This document shows, piece by piece, positions 8,230 to 16,277 of a stretch of 64,000 nucleotides of DNA. The notes under the pieces are model-generated. The model did no database searches. It saw only the letters and a list, made by a program, of their open reading frames with translations, and was not told the origin of the DNA. Source of the DNA: Dermatophilaceae bacterium (GTDB lineage: Bacteria; Actinomycetota; Actinomycetes; Actinomycetales; Dermatophilaceae); NCBI GenBank assembly GCA_013361975.1, contig JABFXB010000019.1:70506-134505 (forward strand). Reading direction: 5' to 3'. Position numbers and translations under genes: made by a program. Positions within the stretch are counted from its first letter, which is position 1; the number at the start of each line of letters is the position of its first letter.

Positions 8230-8949
8230 ATGACCGTGCAGGGTGAAGAAATCACGCGGGCCTGGTTCGACTGTTGCGGCCTGACCCGGACCGACGCGGC
8301 CGAGGATGCGCTCAAGGCCATCTGGGAACTGAGCGGCGACGGGATACCGCCGGCCACTGGAGCCCTTGCCCAGTTCCTTGACGTCACGCCGCCGACCGTC
8401 TCCGCGATGCTGAAGCGCCTGGCCGAGCATGGTCTGCTCGACCGCGAGGACGGCCGCGCTGTCGTGCTGACGAGCCACGGCGCCGCGCACGCCCGGTTCA
8501 TCGTGCGCCGGCACCGGCTCATCGAGACCTTCCTGTCGAGCGTGCTTCTCGTTCCCTGGGATGAGCTGTACGGCGAGGCCGAGCTGCTCGAGCACGCCGT
8601 CTCCGACTCGCTGCTCGCCCGGATCGACGACCTGCTGGGTCACCCGAGCACCGACCCGCACGGAGATCCGATTCCGCAGGGCCATGAAGGCGCGACGGTG
8701 AGCCCTGATGAGTCGATCGCGGAAGCGCAGGTGGGGGGCCAGTTCCGAGTCGAACGCCTGCACAACCGCAACGCTGAGGCGCTGCGCTACCTGGCCGAGC
8801 TGGGCCTGCGCCCGGGCGTCACGGTCGACGTGCTCGAGCGGAGCCCGTTCGACGGTCCGCTGTGGATCGGTGTCGACGGACAGCGGATCCCGCTCGGCCC
8901 CACACTCGCCCAACTCGTTCACGGCCGCCCGATCGAGGCTGACGCGTGA
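8230..8949 (+). CDS. DtxR/MntR-family metal-dependent transcriptional regulator
   Basis: An iron- or manganese-responsive regulator. The winged helix is at about residues 15-75 (FLDVTPPTVSAMLKRLAEHG), the dimer/metal region follows (RRHRLIETFLSSVL, GEAELLEHAVSDSLLARID, with H/E ligands in the pattern of DtxR helices 4-6), and a FeoA/SH3-like domain occupies about residues 165-235 (YLAELGLRPGVTVDVLER). The ATG at 8230 is preceded by TTAGAGGCG. It overlaps the multicopper oxidase start by GTGA, so it probably controls the oxidase-ZIP pair. Confidence 0.9.
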   Translation: MTVQGEEITRAWFDCCGLTRTDAAEDALKAIWELSGDGIPPATGALAQFLDVTPPTVSAMLKRLAEHGLLDREDGRAVVLTSHGAAHARFIVRRHRLIETFLSSVLLVPWDELYGEAELLEHAVSDSLLARIDDLLGHPSTDPHGDPIPQGHEGATVSPDESIAEAQVGGQFRVERLHNRNAEALRYLAELGLRPGVTVDVLERSPFDGPLWIGVDGQRIPLGPTLAQLVHGRPIEADA

Positions 8950-10250
8950 CGCCCGGTCTGGAGGAGCCCATCCCGCCAGAGACTGAGCTCCACGACGACA
9001 CCAGCCCCTTCAACGGCACCCTCGGTGACAACTTCGATGGAAACCTCGATGGCAGCCTCGACGGCGATGCCGACGGGCATGTTGACGGGCAGGGCACCCG
9101 TCGCGGGCCGACCTCGCGACGAGCGGTTCTGGCCGGTGCGGCGGGCGCGGCCGGCGCGGCCGGACTGGGCGCGCTGCTGCTGCGCTCGGCCATTGGTGAT
9201 GCTCCCGTCTCTGCGTTCGCCACGAGCGGCGCCGCACATCCCGCCGGTCACGCCGCAGTGTCCGGGGCGGGTAGGGCCCTCGACCCGGGAGGTGCCGGCA
9301 CCGCGACGCCCGTGCCGGACGCGCGCATGCTGTCACCGGCCACGGGTCACGGCGCGGGTGTCAACGGCGCGACCTTCAGGACCGGCCAAGTGGTCGACCA
9401 TCGCGCCAACGGTTTCGACCCGACCGCGGTGCTGCGCGACTTCGACTGGGGAACGACGTCGCGCCTGTCGGACGGTCGCACGCTGCGCGAGTGGGACGTC
9501 GTCGCCGGCGAGCGTGAGATCGAGGTTGCGCCCGGATTGCGCTTCCCGGCCTGGACGTTCAACGCCAGGGTTCCCGGCCCGACCCTGCGGTGCCGCGAGG
9601 GCGACCGCCTCCGGGTGCGCTTCGTCAACGCCTCGCCGCACCAGCACACGATGCACTTCCACGGCATCCACCCGGCCGAGATGGACGGCGTGCCCATGGT
9701 CGGGCGCGGCACCATCGCGCCGGGTGAGGAGTTCGTCTACGAGTTCGACGCCGAACCCTTCGGGCTGCACCTCTACCACTGCCACGTCGGCCCGCTCGCC
9801 GAGCACATCTCCCGCGGCATGTACGGCACCTTCATCATCGACCCGGCCCAGGGGCGCCCCCGCGCCGACGAGATGGTCATGGTCCAGCACGGCTGGAACA
9901 CCACCTTCGACGGCCAGGGCAACCAGCTGTATGCCGTGAACGGCATCCCCTTCCACTACATGCACGAGCCGATCAGGGTGAAGCGCGGCGAGCTGGTCCG
10001 GATCCACCTCGTCAACATCCTCGAGTACGACCCGATCAACAGCTTCCACGTGCACGGCAACTTCTTCGACTACTACCCGACGGGCACGCGACTCGAGCCG
10101 TCGGAGTACACCGACACGATCGTGCAGGGCCAGGGGCAGCGCGGGATCTGCGAGATGCGCTTCCCGCATGTGGGTCGCTACATGTTCCACGCCCACAAGA
10201 CGGAGTTCGCCGACCTCGGCTGGATGGGCTTCTTCGAGGTCGTGGACTGA
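8946..10250 (+). CDS. Two-domain multicopper oxidase, Tat-exported
   Basis: Probably oxidises metal ions such as Cu(I), Fe(II) or Mn(II), or phenols, outside the membrane. A twin-arginine signal TSRRAVLAGAAG follows an unusual 45-residue Asp/Gly-rich leader. Domain 1 has HTMHFHGIHP and HLYHCHVGPLAEH, the Cys of the latter being the type-1 copper ligand. Domain 2 has NSFHVHGNFF and YMFHAHKTEF, with no type-1 Cys. So the type-1 copper is in domain 1, as in NirK-like or type C two-domain oxidases. The GTG start overlaps the regulator stop and its TGA overlaps the ZIP start (TGATG). Nitrite reductase activity is an alternative but lacks context. Confidence 0.9.
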   Translation: MTPGLEEPIPPETELHDDTSPFNGTLGDNFDGNLDGSLDGDADGHVDGQGTRRGPTSRRAVLAGAAGAAGAAGLGALLLRSAIGDAPVSAFATSGAAHPAGHAAVSGAGRALDPGGAGTATPVPDARMLSPATGHGAGVNGATFRTGQVVDHRANGFDPTAVLRDFDWGTTSRLSDGRTLREWDVVAGEREIEVAPGLRFPAWTFNARVPGPTLRCREGDRLRVRFVNASPHQHTMHFHGIHPAEMDGVPMVGRGTIAPGEEFVYEFDAEPFGLHLYHCHVGPLAEHISRGMYGTFIIDPAQGRPRADEMVMVQHGWNTTFDGQGNQLYAVNGIPFHYMHEPIRVKRGELVRIHLVNILEYDPINSFHVHGNFFDYYPTGTRLEPSEYTDTIVQGQGQRGICEMRFPHVGRYMFHAHKTEFADLGWMGFFEVVD

Positions 10251-11437
10251 TGGCCGAGCCGCTGCTCTCCCGCGTCCCCCGGTCCGCGCTCGCCGCGGGC
10301 ATCGTGGCGCTCATCGCGACCGGCCTCGCCGTGCTCGCGGCCCTCGCCGGCTCGGTCCTGCCCGACCGTACCGGACCGCCGGTCGAGTCCCTCGTCGTCG
10401 AGCGCACCGTGCTGTCGGCGCCGGGAACGATCGAGCTGGTGGTGCGCAACGCCGGGCCGGACCCGGTGACCGTGGCCCAGGTGTCGGTCAACGACGCCTT
10501 CGTCGCCGTGACGGGCGGCGAGCAGCCGATCGGGCGGCTCGCGAGCGAGACCCTCCGCCTCGACTACCCGTGGGAGAACGGGCTGCCCTACACCGTGTCG
10601 CTGCTGACCTCGACCGGCGCGGTCATCGAGCACGCCATCCCCATGGCGGCCGCGACGCCGGCTGCGACGTCGGCGTCGCTGCTGCAGGTCGCCCTGCTCG
10701 GCGTGATGATCGGCGTCGTGCCTGTTCTGCTGGGCATGACGACGCTGCCCTTGCTGCGCCGGGCCGGGCCCACGGCCTCACGCGTCCTGATGGCTCTCAC
10801 CGTGGGACTGCTCGCGTTCCTTGCCGTCGACGCAGGCATCGAGGGCCTCGAGGTCGGGGCAGCCGGCGCGGCCGCGTTCGGCGGCAGCATGCTCTTCGTC
10901 CTCGGGGCAGCGCTCGCGTTCCTCTTGCTCGCCGGCACACAGCGGCTCATCCCTGACACAACGCGCGCGGGACGGGTCGCGCTCCTCGTCGCCATCGGGA
11001 TCGGCGTGCACAACCTCGGCGAGGGGCTCGCGGTCGGGTCGGCCCTGGCGGTGGGCGAGCTCGCCCTCGGCACCTCGCTCGTCGTCGGCTTCGCCTTGCA
11101 CAACACGACCGAGGGCATGGCTGTGGTCGCACCGCTCACGGCGCTCCCCCCGGTTCCGGCGCAACCCGACCGGACGGTGCGTCCGGGCCGGCTGCTCCTG
11201 CTCGCGATCGTCGCCGGTGGCCCGGCCGTCGTCGGGACAGTCCTTGGTGCGACACTCACCACCGAGAGCCACGCCACCTTCCTGCTCGGTCTCGGCGTTG
11301 GCGCCATCGTCCAGGTGATCGTGCTGCTCGTGCCGCAGCTACGCCGGCCAGAAGGCGGCCTTGACCTGCCCGTGGCGGCCGGACTCGGGGCCGGCGTCGT
11401 GCTCATGTACGTCACCGGTCTGCTCGTCGCTGCATGA
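10250..11437 (+). CDS. ZIP-like metal transporter with N-terminal extracytoplasmic domain
   Basis: Likely a divalent metal transporter partnered with the oxidase. Residues 1-35 hold a membrane helix. Residues about 42-125 form a beta-rich exported domain (SVNDAFVAVTGGEQPIG) not present in ordinary ZIPs. From about residue 140 comes the ZIP membrane unit, with metal-site helices GIGVHNLGEGLAVGSA and FALHNTTEGMAVVAPL, both with the HNxxEG signature. Length 395 aa. It is translationally coupled to the multicopper oxidase, suggesting oxidase-linked metal uptake or tolerance. A truncated, frameshifted near-copy of its ZIP core lies at 27.8-28.2 kb. Confidence 0.85.
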   Translation: MAEPLLSRVPRSALAAGIVALIATGLAVLAALAGSVLPDRTGPPVESLVVERTVLSAPGTIELVVRNAGPDPVTVAQVSVNDAFVAVTGGEQPIGRLASETLRLDYPWENGLPYTVSLLTSTGAVIEHAIPMAAATPAATSASLLQVALLGVMIGVVPVLLGMTTLPLLRRAGPTASRVLMALTVGLLAFLAVDAGIEGLEVGAAGAAAFGGSMLFVLGAALAFLLLAGTQRLIPDTTRAGRVALLVAIGIGVHNLGEGLAVGSALAVGELALGTSLVVGFALHNTTEGMAVVAPLTALPPVPAQPDRTVRPGRLLLLAIVAGGPAVVGTVLGATLTTESHATFLLGLGVGAIVQVIVLLVPQLRRPEGGLDLPVAAGLGAGVVLMYVTGLLVAA

Positions 11438-11484
11438 CCGGGCTGGTCCGCGCTCGGGGGGATGACCTGCTGCGGTGCGCCGGT

Positions 11485-12498
11485 TCAGCCGGCGTCCACG
11501 CGGGCCTGGGAGGAGCGTGGTTCCGACGACACGCCGATTGCTGACGTGTCCGGGAGCAGCGGTAGGGGGTCGGTTCGCACCCGGGCAGCGCGTCGCCCGT
11601 TGGCGATGACGACGACCTCGGCCCGCTCGTGCACGAGGATCACCTGGGCCAGCCCGAGTACGCCGAAGAGCGCCAACGGCAGGAGCACGACGATGGTCAC
11701 CAGGGCGAGGCCGATGTCCGGATCATGATCGTGCGGCCGCGTCGGCCGTGTAGGGCGTGCCGCACGGCGCGGGTGAGCAGGCGAAGGTCGTGGCCGGTGA
11801 ACGCGACATCGGCCGCCTCGACGGCGGCCGCAGACCCGGTCGCGCCCATCGCGATCCCGACGGTCGCGGCAGCAAGGGGCGGGTGCGTCGTTGACGCCGT
11901 CGCCGAACATCGCGGTGGGCTGCTGCGCGCCGAGCTGGGTGACTGCTTCGGCCTTGTCCGGGGGCACAGACCGGCGCGGACGTCGGTGATGCCGACCGGG
12001 TGCGCGAGAGCGTGAGCCGTCTGAGGGCTGTCGCCCGTCAACGTGACGGTTCGCACCCCGGCCTCATGCAGCTCGCGCAGCGCGGGCGGCGCGTCGGGAG
12101 GCAGTTCGTCCCGGACCCCGATCACGGCGACGGTCTTGGCCTCGGCCTGGACCACGATGAGGCCCGTCCTGGCCGCCACCATGGCGTCCGCCTTCGGCTG
12201 CGGGGGCCCGGGCTCGAGCCCGCGGGGGCCGTCTACCCGGACTGGCTGCTCGTCGACCACGCCGGTCAGGCCGTGGCCCGGATCCTGGTTGTCATCGGTG
12301 ACGGGCAGGTCTCGGTCGATGCCGGTTGCCGCGGGGGCTTCTATCGCCGCTGCAGCCACGGCGGCCGCGAGCGGGTGGGTGCTCGTGCGTTCGAGCGCTG
12401 CCGCGATCGTCAGGACGCGCGCTTTCCGCGTCGCCTTCGACGTGTCGGCGAGTGTGTCGTCGGATGCACCGGTGGCGGGTAGAGGCGGCAAGATCCCG
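11485..12498 (-). pseudogene. Decayed P1B-type heavy-metal ATPase fragment
   Basis: Only the C-terminal half of a heavy-metal ATPase remains, and it needs at least two frame changes. One frame gives LTIAAALERTSTHPLAAAV, VIGVRDELPPDA and VRTVTLTGDSPQTAHALA. A second gives TAMFGDGVNDAPA. The first resumes with VGIAMGATGSAAAVEAADVA. The second resumes to the stop with LPLALFGVLGLAQVILVHE. The DKTG phosphorylation site, SPC/CPC helix and N-terminal half are missing. The end of the homology meets the stop of the signal peptidase gene. It is clearly related to, but diverged from, the intact ATPase at 16.3 kb. Confidence 0.85.
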
Positions 12499-13134
12499 TC
12501 AGCCTCGAGCGACGCCTGGAGAGAATCTGGTCGGGGGCCGTTCGGTGCGCGCCGCGGACTGGGTCGTGCTGCGGTGCGGCCAGAGGCGCAGGAGCACTCG
12601 GCCCACGACGTCATCCTCGGCCACGACTCCGAAGGTGCGTGAGTCAACTGAGCCGGCACGGGCATCTCCGAGGACGAAGACGTGGCCCGCGGGGACGTGC
12701 ACCGGTCCGAAGTACGCGCCGTCGACCGAGCCGAGGTCGAGGTAGGGCTCGTTTACCGGTTCGCCGTTCACGATCAGTAGCCCGTCCTCGATGCCCAGCT
12801 CGTCGCCGCCGACGGCGGCCACTCGTTTGAGGGTCAGGGTGCCGGTGTGGGGCTCGTGGAACACCACCACGTCGCCGCGTTGTGGGGTCCCGGCCAGCTG
12901 CGCGAGCTTGCCGACCAGCACTTCATCGCCGAGTTCGTAGGTCGGCGACATCGACGCCGACGCCACGCGCATCGGCTCAGCGACCGAGAACCCCGCGACA
13001 ACGACTGCAAGGACGAGAAGCATCAGTGCAGTGGTCCATCGGCGGCGACGTCGGTGCGCACCCTCCGTCGGTGCCACCGCTGATGCCCCCTGAGGCACCG
13101 GCGTCGTCACCGGCGACCTCACCGGCTCTGTCAT
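12499..13134 (-). CDS. lepB: Signal peptidase I (S26 family)
   Basis: A membrane serine/lysine protease that removes signal peptides. There is one N-terminal membrane helix (about residues 34-54), then the nucleophile box SASMSPTYELGDEV (Ser about 62) and the lysine box TLKRVAAVGGD (Lys about 103), with a C-terminal GDARAGSVDSRTFG matching the conserved GDN-S-DSR-G box. Length 211 aa. ATGA overlap with the upstream membrane gene. A second, dedicated signal peptidase inside a multicopper oxidase operon is unusual and may serve the exported copper proteins; a housekeeping copy is expected elsewhere. Confidence 0.9.
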   Translation of the reverse strand: MTEPVRSPVTTPVPQGASAVAPTEGAHRRRRRWTTALMLLVLAVVVAGFSVAEPMRVASASMSPTYELGDEVLVGKLAQLAGTPQRGDVVVFHEPHTGTLTLKRVAAVGGDELGIEDGLLIVNGEPVNEPYLDLGSVDGAYFGPVHVPAGHVFVLGDARAGSVDSRTFGVVAEDDVVGRVLLRLWPHRSTTQSAARTERPPTRFSPGVARG

Positions 13135-13706
13135 GCCAGGAGGCCGGTGCCTCGAGCTACGAAGGCCACGACGCCGAGTCCCAGCATCACGCTGGTGACA
13201 GTGCCACGGACCATCCGGGGAAGCACGGCCACGAGGACCCCCACCAGCACCAGCTCGGCCAGCAGACAGGTGAAGTCCAGCGCGCCGACCGGTTCGATGT
13301 CGGCGCCGGGCAGGACAGGGATCCCGTTGCCAACTCCGCCCGCGACCGGGAGGTGCTCGCCGCCGGCGTGCTCTTCGACGGGAAGGAACGGCAGGCCGGT
13401 CGTGCGGCTGGTGACGTACGTCGCCACGATCGCGAGGTTCGCGGCGATGGCGAGCAGGACCGCTGGCGTCCGCAGGGCCGCGCCGCGGGCCAGCGCGACG
13501 GCGAGGGCGAGCTGGCCCGCGGCGACCGCCACGAAGAACCCGCCGACGTACCAGGCCAGCTCGAAGTGCTCCGGGGCGACGAGGGCGTGGATGACACCGG
13601 CGACGCCGGCTGCCGAGGCCGCCAGAGCACGGTAGGTCCGACTGGCTCGACCAGTTCGTCGGGCGGGGGTCGCGAGCGGCCAGGTGGTTGAGGTCGTGTC
13701 CGTCAT
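13131..13706 (-). CDS. Polytopic membrane protein, unknown function
   Basis: Starts at MTDTTSTTWP (an upstream start at 13739 is possible) and has about five hydrophobic helices. Histidines occur at membrane edges (VIHALVAPEHFE) and in a loop (VEEHAGGEHLP), which could touch metal or heme, but no named family was recognised. It is sandwiched between the CotA-like oxidase upstream (9 bp gap) and lepB (ATGA overlap), so it almost certainly belongs to the same transcript. Confidence 0.75.
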   Translation of the reverse strand: MTDTTSTTWPLATPARRTGRASRTYRALAASAAGVAGVIHALVAPEHFELAWYVGGFFVAVAAGQLALAVALARGAALRTPAVLLAIAANLAIVATYVTSRTTGLPFLPVEEHAGGEHLPVAGGVGNGIPVLPGADIEPVGALDFTCLLAELVLVGVLVAVLPRMVRGTVTSVMLGLGVVAFVARGTGLLA

Positions 13707-13714
13707 GGCGACTC

Positions 13715-15292
13715 CTAGAGCGGTCCTTCGGGGAGCCATCGGGCGGGGTCGCTGAACGGGTCGTCCGCCGGGGTGGTGTCGTCGCGGATCTCGAACTGGG
13801 TCATCATGTCGTGGTCCTCGTGGACGAGGTTGTGGCAGTGAACCATGTACTTGCCGCGGCCTTGGTCGAACTTGATCAGCAGGCGCACGGACTCGTTCTC
13901 ACCGAGGAACACCACGTCCTTGGCGCCGAGCTCATGCGGGAGGGCGGGGCGCCCGTTGCGGCTCAGGACGCGGAAGTCGATGAAGTGGATGTGTGCCGGG
14001 TGGTGCCAGCCGCCGGAGGGGTTGCGCAGCTCCCAGATCTCGACGTCATCGATCTTCGGTCCGGCGATCACCTTCGTGAACCCGCTGCGGACGATGTCCT
14101 CCCACGTGGTGCCGTTGATGGTCCACTGGCCGTGTTCCCGGATGAAGTTGAGCGTTCGGGTCTTCACCGCGTCGCTCTCCTTCAGCAGCATCGTGGCCTG
14201 GCCCGGGTTGAGGCTCGCCGGGACCGCGTTGTCGACCGTGCTGAACGCGTCGGCGACGACGTCGAAGGCCATGATCTTGTTCGTGTTCGTGAAGTTGATG
14301 TTGTTCTTCGGGCTGGCGTTGCGCAGCACGATGCGCTGCCCCGGGCGGTACTTCGCGAAGTCGATGACGACCTCGTACCGTTCGGCGACTCCGTGCCGGA
14401 AGCTCCGGACGTACTGGGGTGTGGGCATCAGGCCGGCGTCGGTGGCGATCACCGCCATCGTGTCGCCGCTGTCGAGGGACCAGTTGTAGGACCGTGACGG
14501 GGACGCGTTCAGGATCCGGAAGCGGTACTTGCGGCGCTTCACCTTCATGACGGGCCAGGGGCGCCCGTTCACGAGGATGACGTCGCCGTAGAAGCCGGCG
14601 TTGTCGTTCGTGCTGAACAGCAGCGAGCCGTCGCTGTTGAACATCTTGTCGCTGACGATGAGCGGCACGTCGTACTCACCGTGCGGGATCGGGAGGCTGC
14701 GTTCGAGCGGGTCGGTGAGCTGGTACTGCCCGGCCAGGCCCATGAAGACGTTCTCGGCCGTGTGGTGGACCCCGTGGTCGTGGTACCAGAGCGTTCTGGC
14801 CGGCTGCCAGTTCGGGTAGTGGTAGTCCTTGTACTGGCCGGGGTTGGTGATGTCGCTCGCGTACCCGTCGTACTCCGGGAGCGACGCGGACCCGTGCAGG
14901 TGCACCGAGGTCCACGGCGTGTACTGCAGGACGGGATGGACCGCCGGGAGGTTGTTGATCTGCCGGACCACCGTGCGGCGTCCCTGCGCGATCTGGAACG
15001 TCGGGCCGGGCACCAACCCGTTGTAGCCCCACATCTCGGTCCGAAGACCGGGGATGACCTCCACGGTGGTCGGCTCCATGGACACCCGCTAGTAGTCGGT
15101 GGTCGCGTCCGACCGGACCGGACGGATCACCGGGGGTTTCGTGAAGGCCGTCGTGAACGGCCTAGGCAGGGCGCTCTCGGCGATCCGTGACGCGAGTGCC
15201 GACGAGGCGTTCACGGACCGTTCGAGCGGCAGCGTCACCGCGGCCGCACCGAGCACCGACATTTTCAACAGGTCTTTACGGGTCAGTTCCAT
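13715..15292 (-). pseudogene. CotA/bilirubin-oxidase-like multicopper oxidase interrupted by an in-frame amber codon
   Basis: The frame begins at 15292 (MELTRKDLLKMSVLG) after a strong GGAGGAGAACC ribosome site and encodes a short signal-like N-terminus. It meets TAG at 15089-15091, then continues in the same frame to 13715 as a complete three-domain oxidase. Copper motifs downstream are intact: HLHG, WYHDHGVHHTAEN, HPAHIHFIDF and MVHCHNLVHEDHDMM. Family members have a sense codon at this point (around TDYY), so one base change explains the stop. Restart at GTG 15085 would give a cytoplasmic protein without export signal. It may be a real pseudogene, suppressed, or a sequence error. Confidence 0.8.
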
Positions 15293-15700
15293 GGTTCTCC
15301 TCCAGCCAAACCAAGCCTGCGCGCCTGACCTTCGAACTACCTTGAGGTCCCGCAGCTCCGTCAAGGCTTCCGACCGGACCGCACATGGGGGACGCCCGAG
15401 ATGGTTGCGCCATCGGGCGAGGCCTCCTCGATGTCGTCCCCAGCGGACGCACCGGCCGGGGGCACGACTCCGACCTGCGCGGGCTGGCCGGGCACCTGGG
15501 GGCCGCGAGCGTGTTCGTTCGTCGGCTGACGCCGAAAGTCGCGGTATCCGGCCAGGTCTGCCGAGGCGTTCCTTCCCACCGTCCGCGATCCCGCGCATCG
15601 GGGCGAGTGGCCCTCAAACGTGCTTGCGGATGGCCCACTGGTGCGCGAACGCCTTGCGGGCGTACCTGGTGTACTTGCCGATGATGCGGCTAGCCCCGCA

Positions 15701-15732
15701 GATCGGCGGATCGGCGGATCGGCGGATCGGCG
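15701..15732. repeat. Four tandem copies of the 8-bp unit GATCGGCG
   Basis: Four perfect, adjacent copies of GATCGGCG. Because 8 is not a multiple of 3, changes in copy number would shift any reading frame across it, consistent with the decayed state of the surrounding sequence. Confidence 0.9.
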
Positions 15733-15905
15733 GTAGGACACGCCGGGCATCACCGCGGTGATGACGGCGAGGGCCGGGCCGGAGTCGTAGCCGGGGCCGG
15801 TCGCTCTTCCTCACGGCGATGAGCCAAAGTGCATTGCGGCCGCAAGTGGGGGGTCTGGTGCCGGCCGGTTGGTGATGGCCCTGATGATGCATCTGGGCGA
15901 GGCGC

Positions 15906-15911
15906 TATCAT
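15906..15911 (+). promoter_or_regulatory. Likely -10 element for a leaderless cmtR-like transcript
   Basis: TATCAT lies 6 nt before the ATG at 15918, and no ribosome site is present, so transcription probably starts at the start codon. Direct repeats of GATGATGCAT flank it (about 15882 and 15922) and may be the repressor's operator. Confidence 0.5.
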
Positions 15912-15917
15912 CGGGGT

Positions 15918-16277
15918 ATGACGATGATGCATGAGGAGCGGGAGACGCTCGCCCCGGCGACGGCGCTCTTTCGCGGGCTGGCGGATCCGGTGCGGCTGGC
16001 GATCCTGCGGCAGTTGGCCACGGGTGAGGCGCGGGTGGTGGACCTGGAGGACCGTCTCGGCCTGGCCCAGTCCACGGTGTCGTCGCACCTTGGCTGTCTG
16101 CGTGACTGTGGCCTGGTGGACTACCGGGCGATGGGGCGGCAGTCGTTCTACTCGCTGGCACGCCCGGAGCTGATGGACCTGCTCGCTTCCGCGGAGGCGG
16201 TACTGGCGGCGACTGGGCAGGCTGTGGCGCTGTGTCCCACCTACGGCGTTGCGATGACCGAGGGGGAGACCCGATGA
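15918..16277 (+). CDS. CmtR-like ArsR-family Cd/Pb sensor
   Basis: A winged-helix metal repressor of 119 aa. The distinctive CmtR cysteines are present: C60 and C64 in the recognition helix (SHLGCLRDCGLVDYR) plus a C-terminal cysteine, C106, in VALCPTYG. In CmtR this C-C-C set binds Cd(II) or Pb(II). The HTH is LAQSTVSSHLGCLRDCG. It is probably translated from a leaderless mRNA, and its stop overlaps the ATPase start (ATGA), so it should repress its own efflux pump until metal appears. Confidence 0.9.
   Translation: MTMMHEERETLAPATALFRGLADPVRLAILRQLATGEARVVDLEDRLGLAQSTVSSHLGCLRDCGLVDYRAMGRQSFYSLARPELMDLLASAEAVLAATGQAVALCPTYGVAMTEGETR

Larger units (their letters stand above)
15293..15917. 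other. Intergenic region, no convincing gene
   Basis: About 620 bp between two divergent metal genes. A minus-strand frame ending at 15614 closes with RIIGKYTRYARKAFAHQWAI, which reads like a genuine protein tail, but its upstream part is disrupted and crosses the short tandem repeat at 15701. It may be a gene relic. Nothing else is supported. Confidence 0.45.

Noticed and set aside
8946..10250. Copper nitrite reductase (NirK) as an alternative for the first oxidase
   Set aside because: The type-1 copper in domain 1 is compatible, but no denitrification genes are nearby and the coupled DtxR-like and ZIP genes favour a metal role. Kept only as an alternative.
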